From Hanleya hanleyi (taxonomy: Eukaryota > Mollusca > Polyplacophora > Lepidopleurida > Hanleyidae), in assembly GCA_036873755.1 (NCBI GenBank), contig JAVTVY010017314.1, forward strand, positions 1 to 64,000: a DNA stretch of 64,000 nt. Direction: 5' to 3'. The notes beneath the pieces are model-generated. The model saw nothing but the letters and a program-made list of their open reading frames with translations, was not told the DNA's origin and made no database searches. Numbering within the stretch: position 1 is the stretch's first letter; each line of letters starts with the position of its first letter. Shown here one piece after another: positions 1-9,863 of this stretch. A program made the translations under genes and the position numbers.

Positions 1-1
1 A

Positions 2-1618
2 TCGGTATATGGTGTTGATGAAGTGACACTTCGCCAGGAACAAAAACGGGAGTTCCCCACTCTATTTACTGTTCCATCAGAGGAACATATGGTGCACAAT
101 GAAATAGCATATTCCACGAGATGTCCCTCGGCAGCTGATGCTGAATATCCCCGTGTGATCTTGCCGACCAGGTTTCGTAACCAGGTAATGGAGCAGGCAC
201 ACCTTCGCGCAGGTCACCAAGGACTCTATAAGACCTTAGGTCTAGTCCGAGATGCATTCGTTTGGAAGGGCATGCGCAAAGACATTATGCGTATGTTGGA
301 CCGCTGTGCAACTTGTCAGGTAAATAGACGGGTGCGTAGTCGCCCAAAGTACACCGAAATGCCCATGCCAAAATATCCAGGTCAGATTGTTGGTATGGAT
401 TTGATCGGTCCACTGACTCGATCAAATAAAGGCCATTCCTACATCTTGACGATAGTAGATCATTATTCAGCTTGGGCGGAAGCTTTTCCTATACGTTCGA
501 AAACAGCTGAAAATGTGGAGGATAAATTTCTGGAAGAATACTGTTCTAGACATGGAATTCCGGAGATCGTGATTACCGATCTGGGAAAGGAATTCAATTC
601 TAATGAGTTGAGAGAAAAATTCAAGTTGCTAGGAGTAGATCACAGGCGCACGACTCCCTATCATCCTCAAACTAATGGCAGAACTGAACGTTTCAATCGA
701 ACCCGTAAGGAAATTCTTCAGAAGTTAGTCAATAATCAGTCTTGACATTGGGAAAGTGAACTCAGTTCAGCTTTGTTAGCTTATCGCAACACAAGACATG
801 CCACAACCACGTACACGCCATTTTATTTAACGTATGGGCGTCGTGCACGTTTACCATTCTCACTAACTGTAGATGCTTCACAAGATCTTAGTGACCGTTT
901 AAGTCATGTGAGTAATGCACTTCACAAGGCACGTGAAGCGACCGAAAAATCACGATTGTACCATCGTGAACAAATTAATCACCGAGCACGGGAGGGCGTG
1001 TTCAAGGTGGGCGACTCTGTGATTGTTCATGCAGATGAGCGAATCAAACTGACAGCTCAGTGTGATCCACAGTATGAAATATTTAAGATTAACGGACCGG
1101 TAGCCCATATTCGACACCAGAGGTCAGGGAAAACTAGAGTAGTTAATGTCTCTAAGCTTCGAGTTGTCGATCCTCAGATTGTTTGGGATAATGTTCAGCC
1201 ACGCCCCCGTCGTAACCCTGAGATAGGTACGCGGCAGAGTCTGAACAGGGCAGAACGCCAGTTTAACGTAGCTCCCGAGCAAGTTGAGACGCCCACGTTG
1301 CATGATAGGCAGTTGTCAAACTCCTCCCCTTCTCAGAATGATGACTCTGCAAGTCAGTCCCCTAATACACTTGAAATTCCCGATGATACGGCAATTAATA
1401 ATGAAAGTCAAGTGCCTGATGTAGAAGATCCGCCTAATGCGGATGACACGTCGTCTGATATGGATGAGGAAACCCCCAATGAGCCAGACTCTTCGAATGA
1501 AATGGACGACTCACCGCATGGTTATTACTTCCGTAAGCGCAAACCTCCAGCCTTGAGTTCTCCTATAATCAGAAATAAACATCGTCGTACATATACTTTT
1601 CGATACCAGTGGCTATGA
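2..1618 (+). pseudogene. pol: Ty3/gypsy-type pol 3' part: integrase and C-terminal tail, one in-frame stop
   Basis: The reading frame enters from the left edge, so protease, RT and RNase H lie outside the window. Numbering residues from position 23, an HHCC zinc-binding module is visible (H60, H65, C95, C98), then the integrase core with D126 (GMDLIGP), D186 (ITDLGKEF) and E222 (NGRTERFNR). The D186-E222 spacing is the classical DD35E. Integrase inserts retroelement cDNA into host DNA. A TGA at 743-745 interrupts the frame just after the core. The same frame continues to 1618 with a GPY/F-like module (about 1000-1170) and a long acidic tail ending in a basic patch. One stop and an otherwise clean frame suggest a fairly young, probably inactive copy. 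An env-like ORF follows 13 bp downstream. The Ty3/gypsy assignment is firm; the clade is not resolved. Confidence 0.9.
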
Positions 1619-1631
1619 TTCTCTGCATTAC

Positions 1632-2441
1632 GTGGCCACTCTCCCACTTGTTGACAATGGTGCCTATGTCGAATATAACATAAGGTCATGGGCTATTCCC
1701 TTACGTGCCCCCAGTCAGTTAATGAAAGTCATGTTATCCGCGGAACATATTGGGTTAAATACGCGGACAGGTTGGTACTTCCACCCTGCACGGTGTATGG
1801 GACATACACCGAAGGTTTGTTATGGCAACGCCATGATGGCGTCACAGCATATACCTTGTATTGTGAGTATCTTATCAAATGTCACTAGTGATCTATGTCT
1901 GGTTCAGTTGAGTCAAACTAACGATACAACCAGTAAGATATTTGAACTTGCCCCAGGTGAATTTATTGTGCAGACATTTGGAGAAAATATTCAAGAACAT
2001 TGTGACGGTGTTCCTACGATGACACACACTCTAGGTGCAGGACTCTATTTGCTAAGTCCTAATAATTGTACTTTTAGTGGTGTGGATTGGAAGTTAAGTC
2101 AGGTGAAAGTGATGACTCAAATGGTTTCATTGCTAGCAACTGTCGTTTCCTTACCATCTGTCGACATACCTACCATTCTGAATGAGTCTAACATACTAAC
2201 CTCGCTAAAACTTACACCCTGGCATGACCTTCGTAAGGTGAAATATGTGCCCCTTAAGCCGTTGCGACCAGTGGAGCTAGACTACGGGTCCACTGTGTCG
2301 TTTTCCGAGATTTTGACGTACGTATTTGGTTCAATTTTGTTTGTATGCATACTGTCTTTATTATTTTTCGTATTATGCAACGTTGCAAGCTGTGTAAATT
2401 TTCTTGTATTCCTTGTTTTGATTGTTTTCCGAAGACTCTAG
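1632..2441 (+). pseudogene. env-like ORF of the retroelement, frame-disturbed
   Basis: A 269-residue ORF starts 13 bp after the pol stop. It has several Cys residues, Asn-glycosylation-type sites (NVT, NDT, NCT, NES) and a strongly hydrophobic C-terminus around residues 228-266, as expected of a membrane-anchored envelope-like product of errantivirus-type elements. Two other segments in the pol frame also read like protein: 1688-1888 (Trp- and Cys-rich) overlaps the N-terminal half, and 2345-2557 looks like a cytoplasmic tail after the membrane segment. This suggests that the original env frame was broken by indels near 1870-1890 and again near 2345, or that the env is spliced. No signal peptide is recognisable at the N-terminus. 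The env identity rests on position and overall character, not on a recognised domain. Confidence 0.5.
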
Positions 2442-2554
2442 AGCAAACTTCTGTATCATCTGGTGTTAACACGCCTATGGCGGTTTTGTCCCAGGTCCGG
2501 CCGGCCTGTGGATTTGATTTTCCCCAACCTTCGGTTGACATTATCTTGGAAAAC

Positions 2555-2880
2555 TGAGTTGAATGTCATTCTGCAGAATGGACATTTAACTTCCGGTAGG
2601 GAAGGTATGTGAAATTTCAAGTGAATGTTAGAGGAGTGCACGCCTTAAAAACATTTATTTGGATTCATATTTCCCTGACCATCTTTTTAATGGCTTATTT
2701 TAACCTAGTATTAATTCATGATTTGATAATTTTGCTTTTGTTTTGTTCGAACATTTTTCATTGTTATTCTTTGGTATCTGATATATCTATTTTTGAATTC
2801 ATTGTTTGATGTTGGAAAGAGAGTTAAATGTCATCCCTGCAGGATGGACATTTAACTTCCGGTGGGAAGGATATGTAAAA
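2555..2880 (+). repeat. duplicated ~60-bp palindromic motif at the env/LTR junction
   Basis: A block of about 60 bp at 2555-2614 recurs at 2821-2880 with few differences. Each copy contains an imperfect palindrome centred on CTGCAG (AATGTC...CTGCAG...GGACATT), followed by TTAACTTCCGGT and a purine-rich GGGAAGG. The first copy overlaps the end of the env-frame tail. The second sits at the proposed LTR start. Confidence 0.7.
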
Positions 2881-3720
2881 TATCGAATGAGATAATGAAG
2901 GTTTTAGGCTCATTTATATTTTGATCAGATTATTATATAGAAGATCATATATGTATCTATTTGAGTTTTTTTTACATTTGCTCTAATCAGTTTTGGAAAA
3001 TGTATGATAATATCAATTCACGGTTTAGTCGTACATGTAATTTCATACACTATAGTATGTTGGAGTTTGGGAGCATATCTCTACTAATTGAGCGGAAGCC
3101 AGGAAGTTCTGACGGCTTACAAACCGCCGTTTATAATTGAAGTGGTCGAGGAAACACAGATCAGTGAGATATCTGATAATTAATACAGTGTCTGTTAGAC
3201 CAAGTGGTTAGCACTTCAAGATTTAATTGTACTCTCAAATATAGTTTGATTCACGTGGCGTATTATAGAAACGCGTATATATACACTTGTCTTCTGTTAA
3301 ATGTTAAATGTGGATTAAGCAAAAGCTTCAGATAGATAAGTGTTTGTACAGTAGCAGGGCGATTGAAAGAGTCCACAGCTGTGCTTAGTTAATGAACAGC
3401 GAGCAAGTGGTTATTCCGGCAGGTCCCTAATTAACTGTTACAATCCTGGAGTTAAGAGTTTTGTACCAGCCTCTGGTTCGAGTACTTTATTTGTTTGACT
3501 GTATAAAATTCAATGTAATTTCACAATGATTTAAGCAATAACATCTTGGCTTCAATCTGTACGGACGTTTTCAGGATATCTTTGATTTGCTGTACCAATG
3601 TCTATGTTATGATGCAGAAGTAATACAACATCAACCTCTATCATCACAACGAGTTGTCTTGTAGTTCTTTGGCTTTGACTGAAGACGAACATACGGAACC
3701 AGGGTTATATAGAGAACATC
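2824..3720 (+). repeat. probable 3' LTR of the gypsy-type element (ends approximate)
   Basis: The purine-rich stretch GGAAAGAGAG at 2814-2823, a possible polypurine tract, precedes a TG at about 2829. Downstream is non-coding DNA with a TATA-like GCGTATATATACAC at about 3271-3284 and AT-rich sequence with possible poly(A) context around 3490-3550. The 5' LTR is outside the window, so neither boundary can be confirmed. The right end is placed near GGTTATATAGAGAACA at about 3703-3718 by inspection only. Confidence 0.35.
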
Positions 3721-3908
3721 CCCGTTGTCTATCACCTTCACGTAATCAACTGATAGGACACTAAAATTCTATAAAGTGTAGCATGTAAGCTCCCAGATAA
3801 ATGAGAAATAAAAGGGGAATATTAAATGAAAATAAATTGAATCTTGCATGGACCAGGCTTTCTTGTATCAGGGAACCTTCAAAAGTCACAATGAAACATG
3901 CAACAAAG

Positions 3909-4303
3909 GGTTCCCGATGGGCACAGATAACAGTGCAAAAGATAAGCCATCAATAAATAATAAAATAAAAATAATTAAAATCATGAAATCATCATAGCCA
4001 TCTGAAAATCTAACCATTTCATCAGTCAACATTCAGGAAGCTCTCACCAAAGTTTGGTCAGGCCCGACTTGATAGATCTGCAGATATTCAGCGGACAAGA
4101 ACATGTTGATGGGCATAGTTAACAGTGCAAAAGCTGATCGAGCCATCAATAAATAATAAAAAAATAAATAATTAAAAATCATGAAATCATCATAGCCATC
4201 TGAAAATCTAATCATTTCATCAGTCAACATTCAGGAAGCTCTCACCAAAGTTTGATCAAGCCCGACTTCATAGATCTGCAGATATTCAGCGGACAAGAAC
4301 ATA
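3909..4303. repeat. tandem duplication, ~195-bp unit
   Basis: Copy 1 (about 3915-4103) and copy 2 (about 4108-4301) share GGGCA..., ACAGTGCAAAAG, CATCAATAAATAATAAAA, ATCATGAAATCATCATAGCC, AGCTCTCACCAAAGTTTG and GATCTGCAGATATTCAGCGG in the same order, with only scattered substitutions. A related phrase (GCAGGCCCGACTTTGATAAC) recurs near 4899, so the unit comes from a dispersed repeat family. Confidence 0.85.
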
Positions 4304-4419
4304 TGTTTCCGTCCGGACGGACGTACGTACATGGCAACGACAAGACCCCGCAGCCCTATGGGCTGAGGGGTAATAAAGTTGAAAAAGAGAGAAAAAAATT
4401 TTTGTTTGCTTTTAGTTTT

Positions 4420-4456
4420 TTATATATATATATATATAAAATAAAATAAAATAAAA
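4420..4456. repeat. (TA)n followed by (ATAAA)n microsatellite
   Basis: An alternating TA run is directly followed by about four ATAAA units. Confidence 0.9.
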
Positions 4457-6050
4457 TGGCACTGACAGCTGGAATTCGTCGTTACCGGTTTCACCACATC
4501 ATCGGTGGCTCATCAGACGTTTAATGACTTTGAATTTAACGTTCATACGATATATTCCAAATTTACAGTGCTACGTCATACACTAACGTCATATCGAATA
4601 GAATATTTTTCCAACGTTGAGCCATGACGCGTAGCGTCATGCTATGTTTGAATTAAAGCGTGACGTCATAATTTTGACTGTCCGCTCTTTTACGTTTAAC
4701 ATAAACTGTTATTTATCTATATATATATATCTATCTTACTTCATTGTTACAGAGGCATTCCTATGGGTATAGACTTTGCAGTTGAGCATCATTATCAACG
4801 AGATGAAATAGCTATGATGTGCTAAAACTTTGATAAAAAAATATTCAGTTACATAGAGCTGCACTGTCCTCCTCGGAATTGCACCAAGTTTTTCTTGCAG
4901 GCCCGACTTTGATAACTGATGATATGTTACATCCTTGGGAACATTTTATATTACTAACCGGAAATAATTCGGAAATAACCTGATGGAAACAAAAATCTAT
5001 AAACAAACATTTTTCTGTTTTATCGCTCTTTATTCTTATTTGAAGTCTTATAAATGATACAGCTGCGAACAAATACAAACAAGAGAATAAATCACGAATA
5101 CGTTCACATAGACTGTTGTTGCATAGATTGGAGAAAATATAGTTCTAGTCATACGATGCTATGTTAATTTTAGCAAATTACCAGTGTGAAAGAGGAACAA
5201 CCCAAACTTGCCCGTAATATCTTACAGTTCATGTGACCATAACAACACGATAACAGAAAGCATGTAAGTAACTGTGAATTAATCACACAACGTCGGTATC
5301 GACACCATAACAGTATTCTGTCCCAATACATATATGGTGTCAATACAGTCAAACATTAACGAAAACAGTATCATATAAAAATATGATCAAAACATCCAAA
5401 AAGTAACAACATACATATTAAAATCTAATACCTTACACTTTCATCAAAGATTAGTTCAAAACTGGAAGCAGACAACGATAAATTTTATATGTACATATTA
5501 GCACCATAAACATGTTAAATTGTATCTGGTATTGGTGAATAAAAACAAAATACATGAGTGTAAACTAAAAACTTGTCTAGATAAGTATAGATGTTCATTT
5601 ACTATGACATTAAAAATCATATGACTTCCGCGCAATGGAATTTTACATATATACATTGATCACACACATTCATCTTCTCCCTGCAGTTATGAACGAAATA
5701 CCACCTATGTTAGGAGAGTCTACTGCATTGAATCATCTGTATGTTGTGGAGTCTAGCCTCCATATGTAGAAACTAAATGTACATTTTAATGATTTACTGT
5801 CTTTGCTCAGTTTTCGGCAGTTAAAGATATCAGTATAAAATATGATAATCTAGTTATTACGAGCATATGCGAATCTGAATCCATCATTCGAAAATTTTAC
5901 GAAATGTCAACATATGTCCCGAAAAAAAATTATTTATATCTTTTTAAGTGTACTGGGGAGTCAGACCCTTCAGGATAATATAAAAAATAGACTATTCACC
6001 ATAGCGGAGTCTCGCATCCGGATGTAACTGTATGATGATATACCATCTTT
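4457..6050. other. gene-free stretch
   Basis: I see no supportable gene here. The stretch has a short perfect inverted repeat CATGACGC-GTA-GCGTCATG at about 4622-4640, a single TGACGTCA at about 4661-4668 and a short AT microsatellite near 4717-4730. Short ORFs have no coding signature. Confidence 0.5.
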
Positions 6051-6354
6051 GTTACACCAAATCAATTTCTACTTTCCCACTTCGAACTTGCCTTGGTCGG
6101 ACGAGCTGCTATCATTGTTCAAAATCAGAAATGTCAATTTCATCTTACGTATCAATCAAATCTTGCACATGCTTTCTCTGTAGGCTGACATAATGACAAT
6201 GCCAGCCAATCACTGATGCCTTCTCAGACCACCTTTCGGAAACATAATGGATAATGCATTGCGCATTTTCATGATTGTGTTTGAACAATAATAGCAGCCT
6301 GTCCGACCAAGGCAAGTTCAGAGTGCGAGCGTTGGAATTGGCTTGGTGAACGAA
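6051..6354. mobile_element. MITE-like element with ~75-bp imperfect terminal inverted repeats
   Basis: The left arm (about 6051-6128) includes GAACTTGCCTTGGTCGGAC and GCTGCTATCATTGTTCAAA. The right arm (about 6278-6354) carries the reverse complements TTTGAACAATAATAGCAGC and GTCCGACCAAGGCAAGTTC, and the similarity continues outward to ACCAA/TTGGT. About 150 bp separate the arms, and no ORF is present. A clear target duplication was not found. Confidence 0.75.
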
Positions 6355-6715
6355 TATGTTCTATATACAAGCAGGTCAGCAAAATGTTCATGGAATTCTA
6401 AAAGCTTATATTCTTGATGTCATAATTCCTGTCCTTCTGACGTCATGATGAGGTTGAGGTCGAAATGATTGCTTTTACAGTCACATTTTGTAGTTACATA
6501 TATTTCTGCAGGATGTACTATATGGTTAACAATCTGCATATAGGTGTCAGTAAAGGCAACTAAAAGATGAGGATATGAGTTAATATTTGTAGCTGCCGAT
6601 GATCTCCCGCATTCCTTCCAGCTCTGGGATAGCTTCAGGCTTCTCATTCAAGGCGAACAACTGAAACGGAGAGCAGACTTCAATCACGGACTATTTGATA
6701 GATACATTTATTTAA

Positions 6716-6882
6716 GAAATAAAGACCGAGGAAGAGGTTTCAAATTTCCCAGATAAACACCAGTTGGCACGAGTCCAGCAGTTTAGACCGGAGGCCGCAG
6801 GCCGAGGGTCTAAACTGCTGGACGAGTGCCAACTGGTGTTTATCTCGGAAATTTGAAACCGATTTCCGAGGTCTTTATTTCG
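6716..6882. repeat. long near-perfect hairpin (foldback), arms ~73 bp
   Basis: The left arm (6716-6788: GAAATAAAGACC...CCAGCAGTTTAGACC) is matched in reverse complement by the right arm (about 6807-6882: GGTCTAAACTGCTGG...GGTCTTTATTTC). The loop is only about 18 bp of GC-rich sequence (GGAGGCCGCAGGCCGAG). Few mismatches imply a recent foldback or MITE insertion. Confidence 0.9.
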
Positions 6883-7672
6883 ATTCGGACATGCACAATC
6901 GAATATTTATTACGAAATTCTATTAAATTAGCTAAAATATGTTGGTGTATGCCTTCCACATTGATCAAAACAATTTTTGAATGAGGCGTCACATCCCAGC
7001 TGGTTAATGCGAACATTGTTGCAAACTGCGGGAAAGTATACATTTCGCGCGCGCTCACTATAGTTATCTCCGCCAGCCGACAACATCACAGCTCTGCAGG
7101 TGTTCGCCAGGAGAGGTACAATGTCATATGTGACAAGTTGAGAATAAGCAGATATCAGAGAACCCTGGCTGTGTATGTGACTATAATGTACTAATAATAT
7201 AGCCCAACACAGAACCAGGTATTGTACAAGATTATGTACATATTTGGAACTCGTGGGCATGCCCAATACAATGTACCAGATTTCGGAGATTTTAAGTGCA
7301 GTTCGTCAACTGACCAATTTTTTTGCAACAAAAATTTATGATTTTATGATTTTTTTTTATAATTTTATGCTATTTTATGCTGTTTACTCATTTTTGACAA
7401 AATTTTATTATGTTTATGATTTTATGCCACTCTGGGAGGCCTGCACAATTACATGTATCATATTGCCGGTACTCTTCAGACAAAGGATTTGGCATGACCT
7501 TAACGCCAGAATTTTTTTTTCTCTTGGTTTACGGATCCGCCGACCCCAAAAAAACGGGTTTGTGAAAAAAAATATAATTTCCAAATGGTCTTTTTTTTCC
7601 TCCGCCGACTCGATTTCAATTAAAAAAAAAAATCCGGAAAACCCTGTTGCAAAATTCTGTGATGAACTGGAA

Positions 7673-8505
7673 TAGACTCGTACTTAGCCCTCAACTCACA
7701 CGCACCGTTGGGGTCTAGTCAGCGACGGGCATTTTGTATTTTCTGATTGGCTGAATTACCGGTCTAAATCTAGACCGGTAAATAGACCAATGTCAATATG
7801 TGTTGTTGTTGTTCGTGTGTATCTAGTGACCAGTACTCGTCTATGATGCGATAAAGGGCCTCAAGCGCTACGGCCACCAATCCACCAAGTATTATATAGA
7901 TCCTTGGTAAGATTTGATGAGCGATGAGCGATTATGGTATGTTTCCTAAATAAAGCCCTCGCTTCTACGACTACCGCAAGACAGTACATCTTCGGAAAAT
8001 TTATGACCTACCACAAGGTTCTTAGCGGGACATGTACATGGGCATTTGCAGCATTTCTGTTCTTCATTCACTACATAGTACTGTTCACAAGCTCTATGAT
8101 ATGTACTTTGTTGCTAACATTATGCAAGTTTTGTTGTTAAAAAAATACAACTGAACGTTGAACTTGTAGGCCTACTCGTTTGAAGCAGCAGACATTATAA
8201 ATTTAGTTCACCTATATCATGTATATTCTGCACTGAAGATCAACCACTGAAACGCGGAAAACAACGAATTACGTCAATTATACCGTATTTTCACCTGCAT
8301 GTTGTCTGATCGTACTATTCTTGTTTATCTGATGATGCTAATCAATAATGATCTTGTGAACTTTGGGATATCATAAATTTTCTGAAGATGTACCATTTTG
8401 AGGAGAATACCATGGGCCAATCACTGTGCAGTGCTGATTTAAAATGCCTGTCGATAACTATAGTCTCCATAGAGCGATAGCGAATTGGAGCTGGGTACGA
8501 GTCTA
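7673..8505. mobile_element. 833-bp TIR element inserted in copy A, 9-bp target duplication
   Basis: GAACTGGAA occurs at 7664-7672 and again at 8506-8514. Between them the sequence begins TAGACTCGTAC and ends GTACGAGTCTA, exact inverted ends. The inverted similarity continues inward in degenerate form: GCGACGGGCATTTTG against TCGACAGGCATTTTA read in reverse, and ACATCTTCGGAAAATTTATGA near 7989 against TCATAAATTTTCTGAAGATGT near 8370. A 9-bp duplication with long degenerate TIRs is Mutator-like in style. No protein is encoded. Confidence 0.75.
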
Positions 8506-8514
8506 GAACTGGAA

Positions 8515-8962
8515 CATTTGCGTACACTTCGCCATCCATAAGATGGCTTGCGAATCGTGTGTCTCCATTATCGCGGAGCGATATCCGGTGTTTTACCGGA
8601 TTCTGTTCGGCCTTCATCCGGCGGAGAACAGACTCGAAAACTCTGCTAAATTACAGGTTTTCATACATACCTCGGAAACAGATATTGCCTGGGCTTACAA
8701 AATATATAGGTATGAATAACTTTCGTATCATCCAAGAGGTGTGGGAGATCTGTAATTTTGAACAAGTAGATCATCACATGACTCGAAAATGGCGGGTTAC
8801 GTTGGGGTTACGTCGGTAGACTTTAGCGGATTGGCTGACGAAGTCATGTGGTATTGATTTATGGAAATTCCCTCTTTGCAATTGCCGAAAGTAGTCTGAA
8901 ATGGATACACGATCCCAGGGTCAGTCTTACCGCGTATAGATGACCGAAATGGTTACAGGTTG
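8515..8962. repeat. 448-bp segment bounded by a third GAACTGGAA copy
   Basis: After the second GAACTGGAA (8506-8514) the sequence does not yet rejoin copy A. It rejoins only after a third GAACTGGAA at 8963-8971, followed by CAGCTCTTCACGAGGG. The segment therefore either entered at the duplicated site or was duplicated with it. It has no recognisable ends of its own. Its weak inverted phrases (ATATCCGGTGTTTTACCGGAT at about 8580-8600) do not identify a family. Confidence 0.5.
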
Positions 8963-9189
8963 GAACTGGAACAGCTCTTCACGAGGGAAGACAACTCTTC
9001 CGCCACGTGGCGGCGCTATCCTAAATACTCCCCGCAAAGTGTTGTAATCGCCATTCTGTGCACAAATGTATAGCTTTCTGGGCATTGACCCAATGCTTGG
9101 AGAGTGCCTTATGGCGGGAGCTAATGGAATTTTCCTGCATTTGTCGATAGAGTGACACTCTTCATCGGTTTGTCAGAGCCAATTCAGAT

Positions 9190-9376
9190 AAAACGATCTG
9201 AAATATCATAGCCGAACACTGCGACAGTTTGATGGTAACGGAGATCAGGACGTCTCAAGCTGCCAATTACAGAGATGGAAGCGCACATGACATTCTTGCG
9301 AAGATTCTGCAGTCGTTTGGCACGCGATATGTGTTTGTGCGAGACCACAAGGAGACTGAGAAACTATTACAGGTAC
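9190..9376 (+). pseudogene. degenerate protein remnant in copy A, possibly L1-ORF1-type
   Basis: One frame reads through the family's internal part with a phrase like IIAEHCDSLMV followed by HDILAKILQSFGTRYVFVR and DHKETEKLLQ, then GTACGT. The corresponding stretch in copy B preserves the upstream phrase FLGIPGLVRANPDETIGN but is frame-broken further on. The order (IP..., NP-E----I, then an IL-KI-hydrophobic stretch and R-hK--EKLL) recalls the RRM-type ORF1 protein of some LINEs. Both copies are disrupted (a TGA near 9200 in A). The assignment is weak. Confidence 0.25.
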
Positions 9377-9863
9377 GTCCATGCACGGCAACACAAATAT
9401 AAATGTCTTCGATATTCTTATGAGTGCACAGAAGCGATACGATCGTCTCCCGAAGTCAAGATTTGTATAGATCAAAAACTTATCAAAGCGGGATGTTATC
9501 AAAACGGTCAAATATTCGAATAGTATATATTTGCCTCCATTGAATTTTCAATGATAAACCGGTAGACAAAGTTTTCTACTCGAATTTTTCGAAACCTGTT
9601 CAATCATCACCAGTAATATGTGATATGAATTTCATTAGTCAAGACATTTTCAAAGTTGCATAAAAATTTATACAAGGCTAGTTCAGTTTTATGATTATTA
9701 ACCTCAACCCTCGGGCATAGGGATATTGTCTTTGTTAAGTACGTCTGTCCACCTGTCTAATATTAACCTGTCCGGTCTGGCCTAGCCTATGACGGGTTTA
9801 ACTAAATTGTTCTTGGTGTTATGTCACAATTTTTCAATGCAGGGATATTTTCATGGTCATTTA

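Noticed and set aside
3191..3260. tRNA-like words (AAGTGGTTAGCACT)
   Set aside because: No cloverleaf, no proper B box and no acceptor stem; it lies in the proposed LTR.
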